Shown: piece by piece, positions 22,965-34,764 of the stretch
Layout of the letters: every line of letters starts with the position of its first letter
Numbering within the stretch: the first letter of the stretch is position 1
The notes under the pieces: generated by a model
The model's database searches: none
Seen by the model: the letters and a program-made list of their open reading frames with translations, nothing else
What the model was told of the DNA's origin: nothing
Source of the DNA: Diogma glabrata
Taxonomy: Eukaryota; Arthropoda; Insecta; Diptera; Cylindrotomidae
Direction: 5' to 3'
Length of the DNA: 64,000 bases
Assembly: GCA_963693315.1 (NCBI GenBank)
Contig: OY856188.1
Location: 1,868,769 to 1,932,768 of the forward strand
Position numbers and translations under genes: made by a program

Positions 22965-23810
22965 AAATAAAAATATAATAATATGGTTGTAAAATAATTG
23001 TTGTTTGAAAATATAATGAGTGAAAGTACTCGTAAACACGGCAAATTAAAACTGTCGAACGTCATATTATTGATTTCAATTACGTATACAAAAACCGAAC
23101 ACTTAACTAATTTAAATAAAATAATTAACAATTTTGTTTCTACTTTATCTAATTCTATTCTATTTATGTTTTTATGAAATTTTCAAACAATTGAAATTAA
23201 TTCAATATAAAACTTTTCAAGGCTTTCCGATTTAGATTTTTTTGCTTTTTAAAAAGTTACCATTCTTTTATTGTCATGCATTTTACAAGAAAGAAGTAAT
23301 ACAATGTGATTTAATTAATTATTGAAATGTTAGTTTTATGCAGGTTTTGTGTAAGAATGTGGTTTTAAATTACTATTGCATTAGAAACAAAATAGGCAAC
23401 GAGGACCGATAAAAAATTGCTTCAATGAATATAGAAAGGGTAATTGATTTTGTAATTTGAAGAAATTTAATTGGAATTGTGAATGTTCTCATTGTGTGGA
23501 CTAAATTAGCCTCCTGAAAGGTTTATAGTTTCAGTGCTACCTGTACAAAAATTTCTTCCATATATCGAAGACAAACGGTTCAGCACATTCACCAAATTTG
23601 CCAGTTTGTAATGACTCATGAATCAAGAACAATTATTTTTATTCGAGTTTTGATATGTCCTGTCAAATTTCTGAGTGAGATTTTTGTGCTACTATTATAC
23701 GTATACTTACTATACGTAAATAGGGATGCTGATGCATGTAGGGTCACAAAAAATAAAGGTGCAAATGGAGATGTGGATACCGATATTACTGACTAGCATT
23801 TGGTTCGGGC
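22965..23810. other. AT-rich interval, no gene seen
   Basis: No coding motif or clear repeat. The open stretches at 22934..23131 (-) and 23611..23796 (+) have no recognisable protein features. Confidence 0.45.
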
Positions 23811-23814
23811 ATGC

Positions 23815-24075
23815 TTTGAAACAGATCAGGACCGGAACAGGCCAGCCTTAATCACAACAATCATGGCATCACATCCAAAGTTTATTAGAAATCATATATG
23901 ATTCCTCAGAGAGGTTTTCACGTTGATTTATTTTTTCAAAAGTACACGACTTGCGTTTTGTTCAGGCAAAACGTATCCCAACCAGTCATCCGTTCTTGAC
24001 CAAATTGTTTGATCCAACCTGGATGGTTTGAAGCGTTAAATTCTGAATCAGGGTTTGATCAGGTATCTTAGTGTT
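23815..24075. repeat. Relic of the ATCAGG/CCTGAT repeat family
   Basis: Contains GATCAGGACCGGAACAGG, AATCAGGGTTTGATCAGG and a GAAGCGTTAAA word like those in 6500-6670. The similarity is patchy, so this is a diverged relative rather than a clean copy. Confidence 0.4.
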
Positions 24076-24214
24076 AGGGGAAACGGAATCCGACCTAGGT
24101 TTGAATTGAACCATAACATAATGCTCGTCGGGTTTGTTTTAGTTGCCTGTTTGTTTTAATTTTATCACTTAACTGTCCTATCATGTATATACCAAGCGGC
24201 GTACTATACTCTGC

Positions 24215-24499
24215 CACAGAATAAAAATATACAGAAGCGTCATAACACACTTTTTCTATGGAAAAATTTCGACACATTTTTTTTACTTCTAACTTCACTT
24301 CATTTCAATCTTGCTTAAGGTAGGAAAAAGTTTGGTTATGTATTCTACATTTTGGTGGTTTATATAGTTTTACCACAGAATTTTACCGTTCAGTGGCTAA
24401 AAATTCAAACCAAATTATAGTTCAACGTTCAAATTATTCCCGTTAGATTAAAACTTTTTTGGTCGACGCAATGGCTATTCTGTATATTTTTATTCTGTG
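24215..24499. mobile_element. 285-bp segment bounded by perfect 22-bp inverted repeats
   Basis: CACAGAATAAAAATATACAG plus AA at 24215-24236 is the exact reverse complement of 24478-24499. Similarity weakly extends outward (CTATACTCTGC versus CAAGTAGAGT). Size and structure fit a MITE, but target duplications are not evident. Confidence 0.5.
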
Positions 24500-24968
24500 A
24501 CTCTACTTGGGGAAGTACTGTTTTAGTTTTGTGTATAGTGTGTTTAATTAAAATAGAGTGTGTAAAAAATGGCGTGTAATTTACCGGTTTCCACTACTAT
24601 AAAATCAAAGTTGCATATCAAAAACTTTAAATAATTTTTTGTCAGAACGCTTAATAATAAACGCTTTTAATTATACAGTCAGTCATCCTAATCCATCCAA
24701 TTATTTTTCTACTATTTCTAACTCACGACATTACATTAATAATTAATTTATAATCATTTTCATAAAATTTAACGTATGTCTGTACTCTTAGTACCCACAC
24801 ACAGATGCAAAGCTCAAACAACTATTGTGAGAAAAGATAGCTATAATGAACAACAATTTATTTCAAAATTACGAACACATTAAAGTCCTGATTACAGAAT
24901 TTAAATTAGCTACACTTTCTTAATTATAAACTCAATCAAATATACAAAAACCAGTTAAGTCGGGCATT

Positions 24969-25061
24969 CACATACAACAGAAACAGAATTTCATACAAAT
25001 TTGACAGGAAAAAATTCTGTTTCTGTAAAATTTGTATGGAATTCTGTTTCTGTTGTATGTG
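24969..25061. repeat. 93-bp hairpin with 34-nt arms
   Basis: 24969-25002 and 25028-25061 are inverted copies with one mismatch (ACAACAGAAACAGAATT core). The 25-nt loop itself contains another TTCTGTTTCTG word. Likely a small foldback element. Confidence 0.85.
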
Positions 25062-25362
25062 GTTTCAAGCCTGTAGCAGTGGAATTTTGTAAAAAAGATC
25101 ATTATAACCTATTCAATTAGAACTTTTAAATTATCTTTAGCTTTGGAGAATGATGTTTTTGAAATTATTTTCAAATACACAAACTTATTTGTAGTTTTGC
25201 CGGTATACGGTTTTAATTTGATTATTAGATTCTACACGTAATTGTTTGTTTCGCATAAAAAACATATGGATGACCGTTGTTTATAGAGTCTATTAACTGT
25301 TGTTTGAATATTTGTAAAATAATATTATCCCAAAGTATTATATACTTCAAATTTATTATTTT

Positions 25363-26095
25363 ATTTATTTTTTTTTTTTTTTTAAATAAAATGTGTTGTG
25401 TAATAGGGTTTAGAATATGTGTCACAACAACAAATAAACACCTTTTAAGACCTAGGTCTAGACCTGGGTCCCACAACAACAGGCGTTCTAAGGTGTAGAT
25501 TAACGCTTTTTTTAAACATCTGTGGGTTGAAGCCACCTGAGACTAAGTGTTCCGGCAAACTATTCCATTTGTACGCAGTTCGGACAAAGAAGTCTCTCTG
25601 CGATCTGCCAGTATGACAGCGCGGGATCTTTACCGTTTCACTGGTTGCGGCAGACGATTGCTGAGTGGAACGGGGGTAAGAATAAGTTTGAGGCATGATG
25701 CCGCTGATTTCATCTGAGCACTGCTGATGACGATATTTGTAAAAAACAACGAGGTCAGCAACAGTGCGACGATGTTGTAGGGAATCAAGTTTTGATGTCA
25801 AAGTTCGATCACCCACAATTCTTATAGCTCGCTTTTGAACAGAGTCCAAGAGGGCCAAGATGGAAACAGAGGCAGCACCCCAAACTTGACAGCAGTACTC
25901 CATACAGGGACGAATATAGGACTTATAAACATGGAGCAATTGGTATGGAGTGAAAATTTTTTTGCATCTATTTAGGAGGCCGAGTTTTTTAGACGCGCTT
26001 TTTGCCATCGTCATTACATGATCGTTCCAGAGTAGGTCATTTGAAACTGTGACACCCAATAAACGAATGTTTTTACATTCACAAACGAACTTCTA
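25363..26095 (-). mobile_element. 5'-truncated jockey/CR1-like LINE, copy 1
   Basis: On the minus strand an open 204-codon stretch (26059..25445) carries the post-RT region: NIRLLGVTVSNDL, LLNRCKKIFTPYQLLHVYKS, IRPCMEYCCQVWG, LLDSVQKRAIRIVGD and FFVRTAYKWNSLPEHLV. A short 3' UTR then ends at a T-run (25367-25384). The RT itself is missing, so the copy is 5'-truncated at about 26095. The same 3' end occurs at 39582-39943 (-) and 29835-29940 (+), showing a multicopy family with several insertions in this window. The open frame suggests a young insertion. Confidence 0.85.
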
Positions 26096-26099
26096 AAGG

Positions 26100-26890
26100 A
26101 GCAAATATGTTTTAACAATTAATTTTTAACGTCTATTGACCACAATTAAAACTTGTAATTCGTATAAATAATTATTATAATATTACTTTGACAATGTTCA
26201 TAAATGTTTGTCTTATTTTACTATTAAAACTATTAAAACAAAAGAATAATTTATGTATAAATAAATTCAAATTGATCCCAACTGGCATTGATTCAAACAG
26301 TTCAAAACAGAAACCGTTTATTTAAATTTCATGTTTATATTAATATTATGAAACATAAAATGTTTATAGAAATATAATATTTAAACAACTTAAGGAATGT
26401 AATTATCTACCGACAAAACAAAACAAAAAAAACAGACACTCCCGAAAAACATAACCTCATTTTTTGTTGTAATAAATTTATAAAAAATTAAAATAAATAT
26501 CTGTAACTAAACTGAATAAAATAAACGAAAGGTAAATAACGTGTATTAGAAAAATTTAAAAGTATTATAATATCATTTTATAATTTATTTATGTATTTAT
26601 TATTATTTTATTTTTAAACATAAAAGCAATTGTAGCTTTTAATGTAATTGAGATAGTTTCTCACAACATATTCATTTATAAAGAGAAAACTTTTTACTAT
26701 ATTTAACAGATATTTATGAATATATGTATGTACCTGTACGCTTAATTTGGTAATTTTATCAATATTTACTTTGTTAGTTTTAATATTTCGAAAAGTCCGT
26801 GATACGGCTTACAAATTACATAGCTTTTATTTGTCAATCATTAAGTTTCTTTTATAAAAGTCGTAAGTTTCTATTCGACATTATGCAGAG
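26100..26890. other. AT-rich interval, no gene seen
   Basis: Highly AT-rich without coding motifs, RNA genes or clear repeats. Confidence 0.5.
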
Positions 26891-26894
26891 CAGA

Positions 26895-26990
26895 AATTTG
26901 TCAAGACTCAAACAGACCCTGATAATGAGTGTAACGCTTTTGCCCTATCAGGTCCTGATTGAGAGTCGGCTCAGTTCCCGATCACGTTCG
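26895..26990 (-). repeat. Inverted copy of the 6.5-6.6 kb CCTGAT repeat
   Basis: GTAACGCTTTTGCCCTATCA followed by GGTCCTGATTG is the reverse complement, with few changes, of the segment at about 6565-6600 (AATCAGGACCTGATAGGG...AAGCGTT). The surrounding CAGACCCTGATAATGAG word also matches. Confidence 0.6.
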
Positions 26991-26999
26991 CTATATACA

Positions 27000-27720
27000 A
27001 TTAAATAGGGTAAACCCTTCGTCGTGAATATGCAGTACTTTGGTATAGAATTCGTTTATTTTTTTCATTAGACGTAATTTTGTCATTTTTAAGAGAAATA
27101 CTGAAAATTTATCAGTCCCTGGAAGATTTAAAAGCGGGTCTAATCCCCCCTTAGATAAATGTTTATTTCGTATTTTGAGATAATATGTTTGGGTATTTGA
27201 AAGGAAATATTTATTTCAATTGAGGAAAGAAGGATATTTTTTAATTTTCACTCATGTATTTTTTTTCACTGACCACATTCAGATAGTTGAAAGAAAGTCA
27301 TAAATTTTAACTAAAACTAATTGCCAGAACTTATACACAAAAAAAATGTAGTGCCATAATTAGCTCCATTTTATTCCCTCGTGTGTAGAACTATGTGTAG
27401 AACTGTAGAACCCAAATATATATCTTCTTAGTTAGAGCATTTTTAACTTTAAACATTTTTTTTGGCTTCAACATTTACAAACAATTGTTTTCTTTTTATT
27501 GTAAACTTTGAGCTAAATTTCATTTTAATTATAGGTTCTAATGGAGATCAAACCAAAGTTCAATCTAAAAAATTCAAATGCTTCAAAGTTAAAAATGTTT
27601 AAAATAACATTTTAATTTAAATTTTTCCAAAAAAACGGTAAATTATAATCCTCCTCTTAACTAAACGGTAATCTATGTAGCGTTAACATTCGAATAGCAT
27701 ACGAAATAATCAAACATTAC
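27000..27720. other. AT-rich interval, no gene seen
   Basis: No recognisable ORF. Near 27435-27605 there are loosely complementary words around TTTTTAACTTTAAACATTTT and AAAGTTAAAAATGTTTAAA, suggesting a weak inverted repeat about 160 bp across. Confidence 0.4.
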
Positions 27721-27723
27721 TAA

Positions 27724-28200
27724 TTCACCGACCGACGTGAAGCGTGTGGATTGAGCATGCATAGTCATTTCGCGTAGTTTTAGGGTCACCTAAATCGATT
27801 CTGGCCATAAACATGCGATTCTAGTGCAGGTTTTTGAAGGTTGGATAAGAATGAATGATTATCAAAAATAAAACGAACGAATATCAAAACGAAAAATAGA
27901 TTGAAAGAAAAGAAAACTGAAAAAATAAAAAAAAGACAAAAAAAACAACAAGTGATTAGCGATCGACACCTCCTCGTTGTTTAATCCTGGGAAACGCAAA
28001 TGCGGCTGAGAGCGAACACAACTTATTTAAAAGAGAGGAAGACTTGTATTTCAAAGTATAATTCTTTGAGAAAAACAAAATTGGATAGCTCAAAAACCTG
28101 TACTAGAATCGCTTTTTATATGGCCAGAATCAGTTTCGGTACCCCAACAACTACGCGAAATGACTATGCATTCTCAATCCACACAAATCACGGCGGGTAG
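27724..28200. mobile_element. 477-bp inverted-repeat (foldback/MITE) element
   Basis: Arms of about 115 bp at 27724-27843 and 28088-28200 are inverted copies sharing GTGTGGATTGAG, TGCATAGTCATTTCGCGTAG, ATTCTGGCCAT and GCGATTCTAGT. The unique centre is A-rich. The open stretch 28000..28200 is a read-through of the right arm, not a gene. Confidence 0.8.
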
Positions 28201-28204
28201 AGTT

Positions 28205-29090
28205 ATAAATGAGCGTTTGATTTCTTCATTGCTGAAAACAATTGTAAAATAAATTCAAAAGTGATTAGAATTTCTATTACAAAAAATTATTTCTATTTCT
28301 TAACTTCATAAACACTAACATTAAAAACGTATCTCAATAAATTGTAAAATTATAATTTCATTGCACATTACGTTGCACTTAACCTCAGTGCAGGCATTAA
28401 AAACACTCGATTTCATAAAACCCCCGAATACTATATTTTATTAGATTTTAATGTACTTCACATAAATCTAAAATTCATAGCCGATACAACTTGAATACTA
28501 ATAATTTTTAAGACAAGAGAATGAAGCATCGGTGCAAAAAGTCACATACTAAGGTGTTTGCAATTATTTATTTATTTATAATATTATTCGAACTTAAGTC
28601 ACGAATTACAAAAAATCCAACATACCACAACAAATTGATAAATTAAATCAAAAACTTTATGAGAGAGTAATAGTTAATTTTAAGTGCGTAAAATTTATGT
28701 CATTTTTTCATCAAATCGGGTAAAATTAAAAGTTGAAACAAATTTAAAATAGAAAACGGTTGCAATATTACTAAATTGTAACTTAAGATAATGAGAATAA
28801 CTGTTGGTTTCATAGATTTTTTTCTAACATTCGATTGTTAATTTCAATTAAATTGTGGTTTTAAGTTTTGAGGTTGGTGATTATTTCATAAATGTTGTGA
28901 AAGTATATTGAATTTGGTTTGGTTAAACAAAATAAAAATGTCATGTTAATAATTATTTTATCGTAATTAAATATGAGTGACATTATAGTTGTTACTTAGG
29001 CAATAGGAATAGTAAGAAAAATACGTTTTCGGTCAAAACTAAATAGAAGTAATCAAATCATTTAGTAAAACTTCCTAGAATAATCTAATA
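28205..29090. other. AT-rich interval, no gene seen
   Basis: No supported gene or repeat. Confidence 0.5.
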
Positions 29091-29092
29091 GT

Positions 29093-29639
29093 TCCTGGGA
29101 CCACACCGATTTCATTTGATGATTAACTCATATTTTAAACTTCGTGAGGCGCCTGTCCTTGACGGATCCGAAAACTTTTGTACTGTTAGTTTCCTCGATT
29201 CGGTCGCTTTTTCGTTTGGCAAGCTCCGAAAAATGCCGATTGCCCGGGATCTTGTAAATTCGCTACCACAATTTTTTTTAACTATGGGAATGGAAATTTG
29301 TTTTAGAAGACGAGGGTAACCTTGTCCGACAAAAATGTGTCTGCTATTGTCGAGTGCGACAAATGACATTTCGGCATGTTCAGGTTGTCGGACTCGACAA
29401 TAGCAGACACATTTTGGTCGGACAAAGTTACCCTCGTGTTCTAAAATTTACCCCTCATAGTTCAAAAAAATTGTGGTGTCAAATTTACAAGATCCCGGGC
29501 AATCGACATTTTTCGGAGCTTGCCGATCTAAAAAGTGAAAATGGCAGAACAAAAGTCTTCGGACTCGTCAAGAACAGGTGCCTCGCGAATTAAAAAACAT
29601 GTGGTAATCATCAAATGAAATCGGCGTGAGCCCAGGGAC
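29093..29639. mobile_element. 547-bp foldback element with about 260-bp arms
   Basis: The two halves are inverted copies about a centre near 29370. The outer ends are CCTGGGACC...CCGATTTCATTTGATGAT and its complement ATCATCAAATGAAATCGGCG...CCCAGG. The inner arms share CAATAGCAGACACATTTT, GTTACCCTCGT and TTTTTCGGAGCTTGCC words. GC content is higher than in the flanks. The opposing open stretches (29112..29369 -, 29116..29319 + and 29354..29593 +) are translations of the palindrome, not genes. No transposase is present. Confidence 0.85.
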
Positions 29640-29654
29640 TATATAATAATGACA

Positions 29655-29805
29655 AACAAACAAACAAATTTTTTTAATTTGGATCTATGGGTGTGACAAG
29701 CTCATGTACACCAGTCCCTCCTATCGACATGCAAGCATACGTGAGAAATTACATACCACTGGCAAAAGCAGTGAGATATCACTAGCCAAATAAAATTAAA
29801 AAATG
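29655..29805 (-). repeat. Short dispersed repeat, copy 2 of 3 (inverted)
   Basis: Its reverse complement matches the copies at 22820 and 40270: a GTGATATCTCACTGC word, TTGCCAGTGGTATGT, GGGACTGGTGTAC and CTTGTCACACC, then A-rich sequence. Confidence 0.7.
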
Positions 29806-29834
29806 GTTATGGTTTAGTAAAAAAAAAAAACAAA

Positions 29835-29940
29835 AAAGTTTAACGTCCGTGGGACCTAGATCTTAAAACGTTTTTATGTGTTGTTGTGATACATATTGTA
29901 ATTCGTCCTACTACACAAGACCTTTTAATTAAAAAAAAAG
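29835..29940 (+). mobile_element. 3' UTR fragment of the 25.4/39.6-kb LINE family
   Basis: GTGGGACCTAGATCTTAAAA, GTGTTGTTGTGA and a CCT.CTACACAA word followed by an A-run (29930-29939) correspond to the reverse complement of 25375-25475 and 39590-39672. Only about the last 100 bp are present. It is plus-strand, unlike the other two copies. Confidence 0.7.
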
Positions 29941-29941
29941 C

Positions 29942-32490
29942 TTTTCAAGACGGCTCTACGGCTCAGAAGCACTTGGCAACCAGTCAACTCCGACTAACGA
30001 CAATTTCAATAAAGAAGCAACTGTCACTGAAAGAAAGAAGTATAATTTTATAACTTCATTTGTCTGCTGCATGAAAGTATATACGCGAATATAAACGCTC
30101 CTTTAAAGTTTATACACTGGAGCTAATTATATGTAAGCTTTAAATTGTAATAAATAAATTATACAAAAAAAATCGTGGACCAACTAAAACATGGCATTAT
30201 GCAATATGTAAAAACATTTTAAGGGTAAACACAATATTCATCCAGTGTAACACCTGTAAAGAACAGTGTCACTTCAAGAACTGCTCAGGTCTTGACACAC
30301 ATTAGCAATGGATCAAAAACTACATAGCGCCGTGTTGTAAAACATCAAGTCAACAATACCAAAACGAACTCGCAGCAAGTCCCGAGTAATATGAAAACTA
30401 AATTGCAACGGTTTCATAAAGAAGATCGACGATATAATAAACTATATGTACAGATGCAATAACAATATTCTAGTCACGGTTCTTCTAAAAACCAAATTAA
30501 AAGCTATATCTAAGATTAGTGATAATATCTGTGATTATAAAATTATAAGACTGGACAGAGGGAAGGACAAAGCCATTATTATTCACAAAAGCGTTATCCT
30601 ACCATACAATTACATTACCTGCTGTACCGAGAACTGACAAACACCTATAATAACTGGGTATTATAATAAAATCCGAATATACTGATATAGCTCTAGTCAA
30701 TATTTATATTCCACTAGTAAGCGGTTGGGATACAGGTTATGAACCGTCTATCGAACATTTATTTTATATACAAACACTATCTGATTTTCGGAGATGCGAA
30801 TGCACACCATGATCTATAGCGCTCACACCACACCATGATACAAGAAACACTGCTGATCAAATAATTGACGGTTTGCCATGCTGACGGAGAACTGAAACTG
30901 CATTGGGATCAGATCACATGTCGATCATAATCATCTTAAGCCGTTCCATGGATCAAATAAAATCATAGAAGAAGACTTATATTAATTTTAACAAAGCGGA
31001 CTGGGATAATTTTACAATTTTTACTGAAATTCAATTCAGCAGGCAATTTTTACCATTTGACCGTGGAAAAAAATTGAGAGAAATTTTTATAACTTTTCTA
31101 CAGGAACAGGCGCTTATCACTCAAAAGAGATGATGATCCGTAAATTGAAGCTGACTTTAGAATTCCGGACCTGAATAAACGAATTAACAAGTTGGTAACG
31201 TAACACAATCGAAATAAATGGAGAAAATTAGTGAATAAATCAAGCCTTGGCACAAGTAAAAGCCTTTGGAATTGAGGATTTGACTCATCCTCAACCTCAA
31301 AACAATTGCATGATCTCCTTCGATCATATCCCAATTGAAAACCACAGGAAATGCGCAACAAAATTTAACACACAGTGTACATAAAAGCAACGTAAAGGAA
31401 ATTGAATCAACATTAAGAAATCTGAGCAAACTTAATGCTGATAACTTAAAGAATATCAAATTTTCAGAAGTTGAGAATGCAATAAAGAACCATCAAAAGC
31501 TGTAGGATCCGACGACATCTCCGTCATCATGCTCAAACAGATTGAACGCAAAGAACAAGCCCAATTTTAAAACCTGGGCAACCTGAAGAAATGGAAGACT
31601 CTTACGATCTTCATCCTTTCATCGGTCGCAAAACTTAATGAAGTATTTCTATTCCCTCGGTTGACTAGATCTTGCAATTTGGTGCCACACCAACATGGCT
31701 TCCGGACAGCACATAGTACAACCAGCGTTCTTCACAGAATCCAAATCAAATTAGTGAACAATCTTAGTTGCACTCGACCTATCAATAACTTTCGACAGTG
31801 TCGCACGCTGTACTCCTGAATGATATATTTAACACTAATCTATATAAGGTTTAATAAAGCGCTGGTTGTGCAACTACATAAGAGGTTACCGTAACTGCAA
31901 ATCCAAGATAAGAATACTCTGACAATGAATTCTACAAGGTGAAAATATCTCACTTTTATTATTCCATTTCTACCTAAGCAGTTTACTTGCCCTACCAGAA
32001 AGAATAACCATCACATCTGCAACATCTCTGCAATTACACCTTATCGATGAGTGCACCACCTAGATACATAACGCGAACTGTCAAGTGCTTCCTACATGAT
32101 GTTAGAAACAATCAAGTCATTGGAAGCATCAACGAGCTTACGTATAACACGGGCTTAAAAACAATACACACAATAAGAAACTACGGCCCAAATCGAGTTC
32201 TCAATAGCAAGCCCCACAAATCACTACCGAAGACGACAAATTAACACGTATCACTAGATCCAGACTAGCGCAGTAAAGATCCGGTTTTGGTCACGCATCT
32301 TAAACAACTACATGAGTAGAATTGACCCGGAAATTGTTGAGAACTAAAATTCAATTGTCCAGAAAATTCAACTGTCCTGACGAAGAAAGATACCAGATAG
32401 GTACCACCCAAGGGTAGTAGTAAATTTTCTGAATTTGGATATAGAGCTGAAAGAACGGCACCTATCGCTACAAAAATAACAGCGACGAGA
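29942..32490 (+). mobile_element. LOA-like LINE, second copy (mutated, internally deleted)
   Basis: The 5' part (29942-30030) matches the start of the copy at 56540. A PHD-like Cys/His finger follows at about 30196-30300 (CHICNK...VCNTCKEQCHFKNCSGL). Then come a decayed endonuclease (about 30430-30960, ending near RSHVDHNHL), RT fingers (about 31440-31830: KAVGSDDISVIMLKQ, then QHGFRTAHSTTSVLH), and the C-terminal region (32047-32480: PPRYITRTVKCFLHDVR, NYGPNRVLNSKP and SRLAQ). The YADD palm was not found, so it is probably deleted between about 31880 and 32030. Stops and frameshifts are frequent. Confidence 0.75.
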
Positions 32491-32494
32491 TGAA

Positions 32495-34245
32495 AATTTG
32501 TTTTTGGACGATTGACTTAATTTTAAAATTCTGTTGTATCAATTTTAATATTTTTTCTTGTCTTATTATTTTACTAGACGAACATTTTACCGTTCTTAAT
32601 ACTTCAACTTGACATTAATTGAAGAACATTTTCAATCTACAAATATGGGGGATCAAATCCCAACTAGTGGAGAAAGGTCACTAAACCGATTAAAATTCAA
32701 AACGACCGGCGTAGTCCGAACTAATGACATAAGTTTAAATCTAATTATGCGAGTGCCTGTTTCAACTAAATTAATGTATACAAACAAATTTTTTCAAATG
32801 AGACTGTCAAAATCAGTACTTTTTATAAAATTTTAAGCAAAAATAAAATTTAGAAAAAAAACTTACTTTAATATAATTCTCTTGTAAATTACTTAATGCC
32901 TGCAACATAACTGCAAAGAAACGAAGATAATATGTAATTAAAAAAAAGTTCTTTAAAACTAAAGTGTATTTAAAATTAATAAAAATCTCAATTTTTAGTA
33001 AATTGGATAGAAAAATGTTATTTAAATTTTAATAATAAGGGATCGGGCGTATATGATTGTTACGCGCCAAGTGTTGAGTATACAAACTTTTGGCTCTATT
33101 TGATATTAGTTTAACGATATTTGAAGTTTTATTTAAAATGTTCACTAAAATATTTAATTTTTTTATTTTTGTTTTAAATTATGAAAGAATCACAAACATT
33201 TTTATATTTATTATAAATTCACTGAACATGTGAACACAATAAATTAAATAAAACAATTTTATTAAAATCAAAACAATGAAAAGTTCACAATATTTTAATT
33301 TTGACAATTGTAGCGCAGTGAATGAGAGAAAATAAGAGAGGAATTGAGAGAGAAAGTAGTTTCATTTCCATAGTCTCTTAATTCTTTGCAATGTACGGTC
33401 CATATAACCACACAAATCAAAATCAATACAGTTTCAAGGACCAAAAACAAAAATTCTTTAAAAATTCGTACCTTGGTTTAATATCAATTTTTCAGCATAT
33501 TTATTATCCAAAAATAATTCCATATTGTATATTTCCTTATTAGCATAATTAATATATATATATAAAACCAATTTCAATTTGTGGTAACACATTATAATTT
33601 CAAATTAACTGTATAAATTTAAAATGTCAAAGTCAAATAATTAAAAAATTTGGTTGCGTACAGCTACACTAGCTTTAAAATATCATCTATCATAATACTC
33701 GATTTATACGAGCAACTTTTTAAGCAACCATAAAGGGTGGGTATAGGGCATTTTTATACCCCAATACTGAAGTGTATAAATCGAAATAATTAGGTTTATA
33801 TTTTCACATCAAAATCAATTTGTTTTGTTTAATTTAAATATAAAAATTTATTTAAGAAATAAAAATTGTTTTACATGGTCGGCATAATTTTAATTGTTTG
33901 TTTTTTTTTTGTTTATTAAAGTTTCAGTATGTTATTCATTTCAAATATGTTAATACTAAATATTATATGTTTATTAGAACGTTTAACATAATCGATTTCA
34001 AAATGAAATGAAAAAGAAGTGGGTGGTGGTTTGGGTAACCTCGATTTTATTTTACTTACCATAATCATATAGATTTGAAAATATGGGCAATTAGATCGAT
34101 ATCTGTATTTTTTATGTTGTTTAAGCAAAAGAACGAGTATTTCTTCTCATGTATTTGATATAGCCACTTCATTTTTTGTCAATTTTTCTATCTGTTTTTT
34201 AACAGTTTAGGCAATTCAGATACTAATGACAAAAGGTCAGAAAAA
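32495..34245. other. AT-rich interval, no gene seen
   Basis: No supported gene. The open stretch 32609..32836 and minus-strand 33916..34128 lack recognisable motifs. Confidence 0.45.
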
Positions 34246-34249
34246 AGTG

Positions 34250-34760
34250 AAAATAACACTCTCCCGAGGGCACCTGGCGCGATATTGCATAAATTTAAAA
34301 CGGTCAGCAATTTGGTACGACTTGAATATTAATCAGTTGTGGAATGGTCTCAAAAATGCAGTATCTTTAGACCTATACGACAAAGTTACTCTAAAATGAA
34401 ACAAAACAGCTTAGACCTGTTATTTATGAGAACAGTAATGGATGTGGCGGAATCATATCCGACAAGCTAGAGGAACTATTTCAGTTAAACCACCATCGCT
34501 AAAGCAGTGATAAATAAATGGATAAGGCCGCTATGGAATTCCTATGAAGATCTACTAAAATCAAAGACGAAATTTTGTATCAGCACTTTTCGGAAAATTT
34601 ACTAGATTCTCGTGTTAAACAAATGGAAGACGATCGTTTCAGATTCACTGCAGTTAGTGAGCATGGTGGAAAGACTCAACATAACGTTAGACTAGTTTCT
34701 GACTAAATTTGTAAATAAGAATCATCGTGACTGGCGTCAGCATTTTTTTATTTTTAATAG
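34250..34760 (+). pseudogene. Ty3/gypsy integrase core relic
   Basis: Plus-strand translation in one main frame with a few stops contains IAKAVINKWI, a segment aligning to the usual 'fG.P..i.sDqG.nF.s' block but with the motif eroded (KTKFCISTFRKIY), MVERLNITLD, and FLTKFVNKNHRDWRQH. The last matches the familiar 'KTL..yL..fv..n..dWd..' block of gypsy integrases. The catalytic Asp of the DQG motif is not preserved. No LTRs or neighbouring RT are visible, so it is an isolated relic, and is on the opposite strand from the gypsy tail at 11.8-12.3 kb. Confidence 0.65.
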
Positions 34761-34764
34761 GATA

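Noticed and set aside
28000..28200. 66-codon ORF as a gene
   Set aside because: Its second half is the right arm of an inverted-repeat element.
29112..29593. Three overlapping open stretches on both strands
   Set aside because: They are translations of the palindromic foldback element; symmetrical sequence gives similar ORFs on both strands.
31098..31459. Minus-strand ORFs of 87 and 91 codons
   Set aside because: Antisense shadows of the LOA copy, whose plus-strand reading shows recognisable RT/EN blocks.
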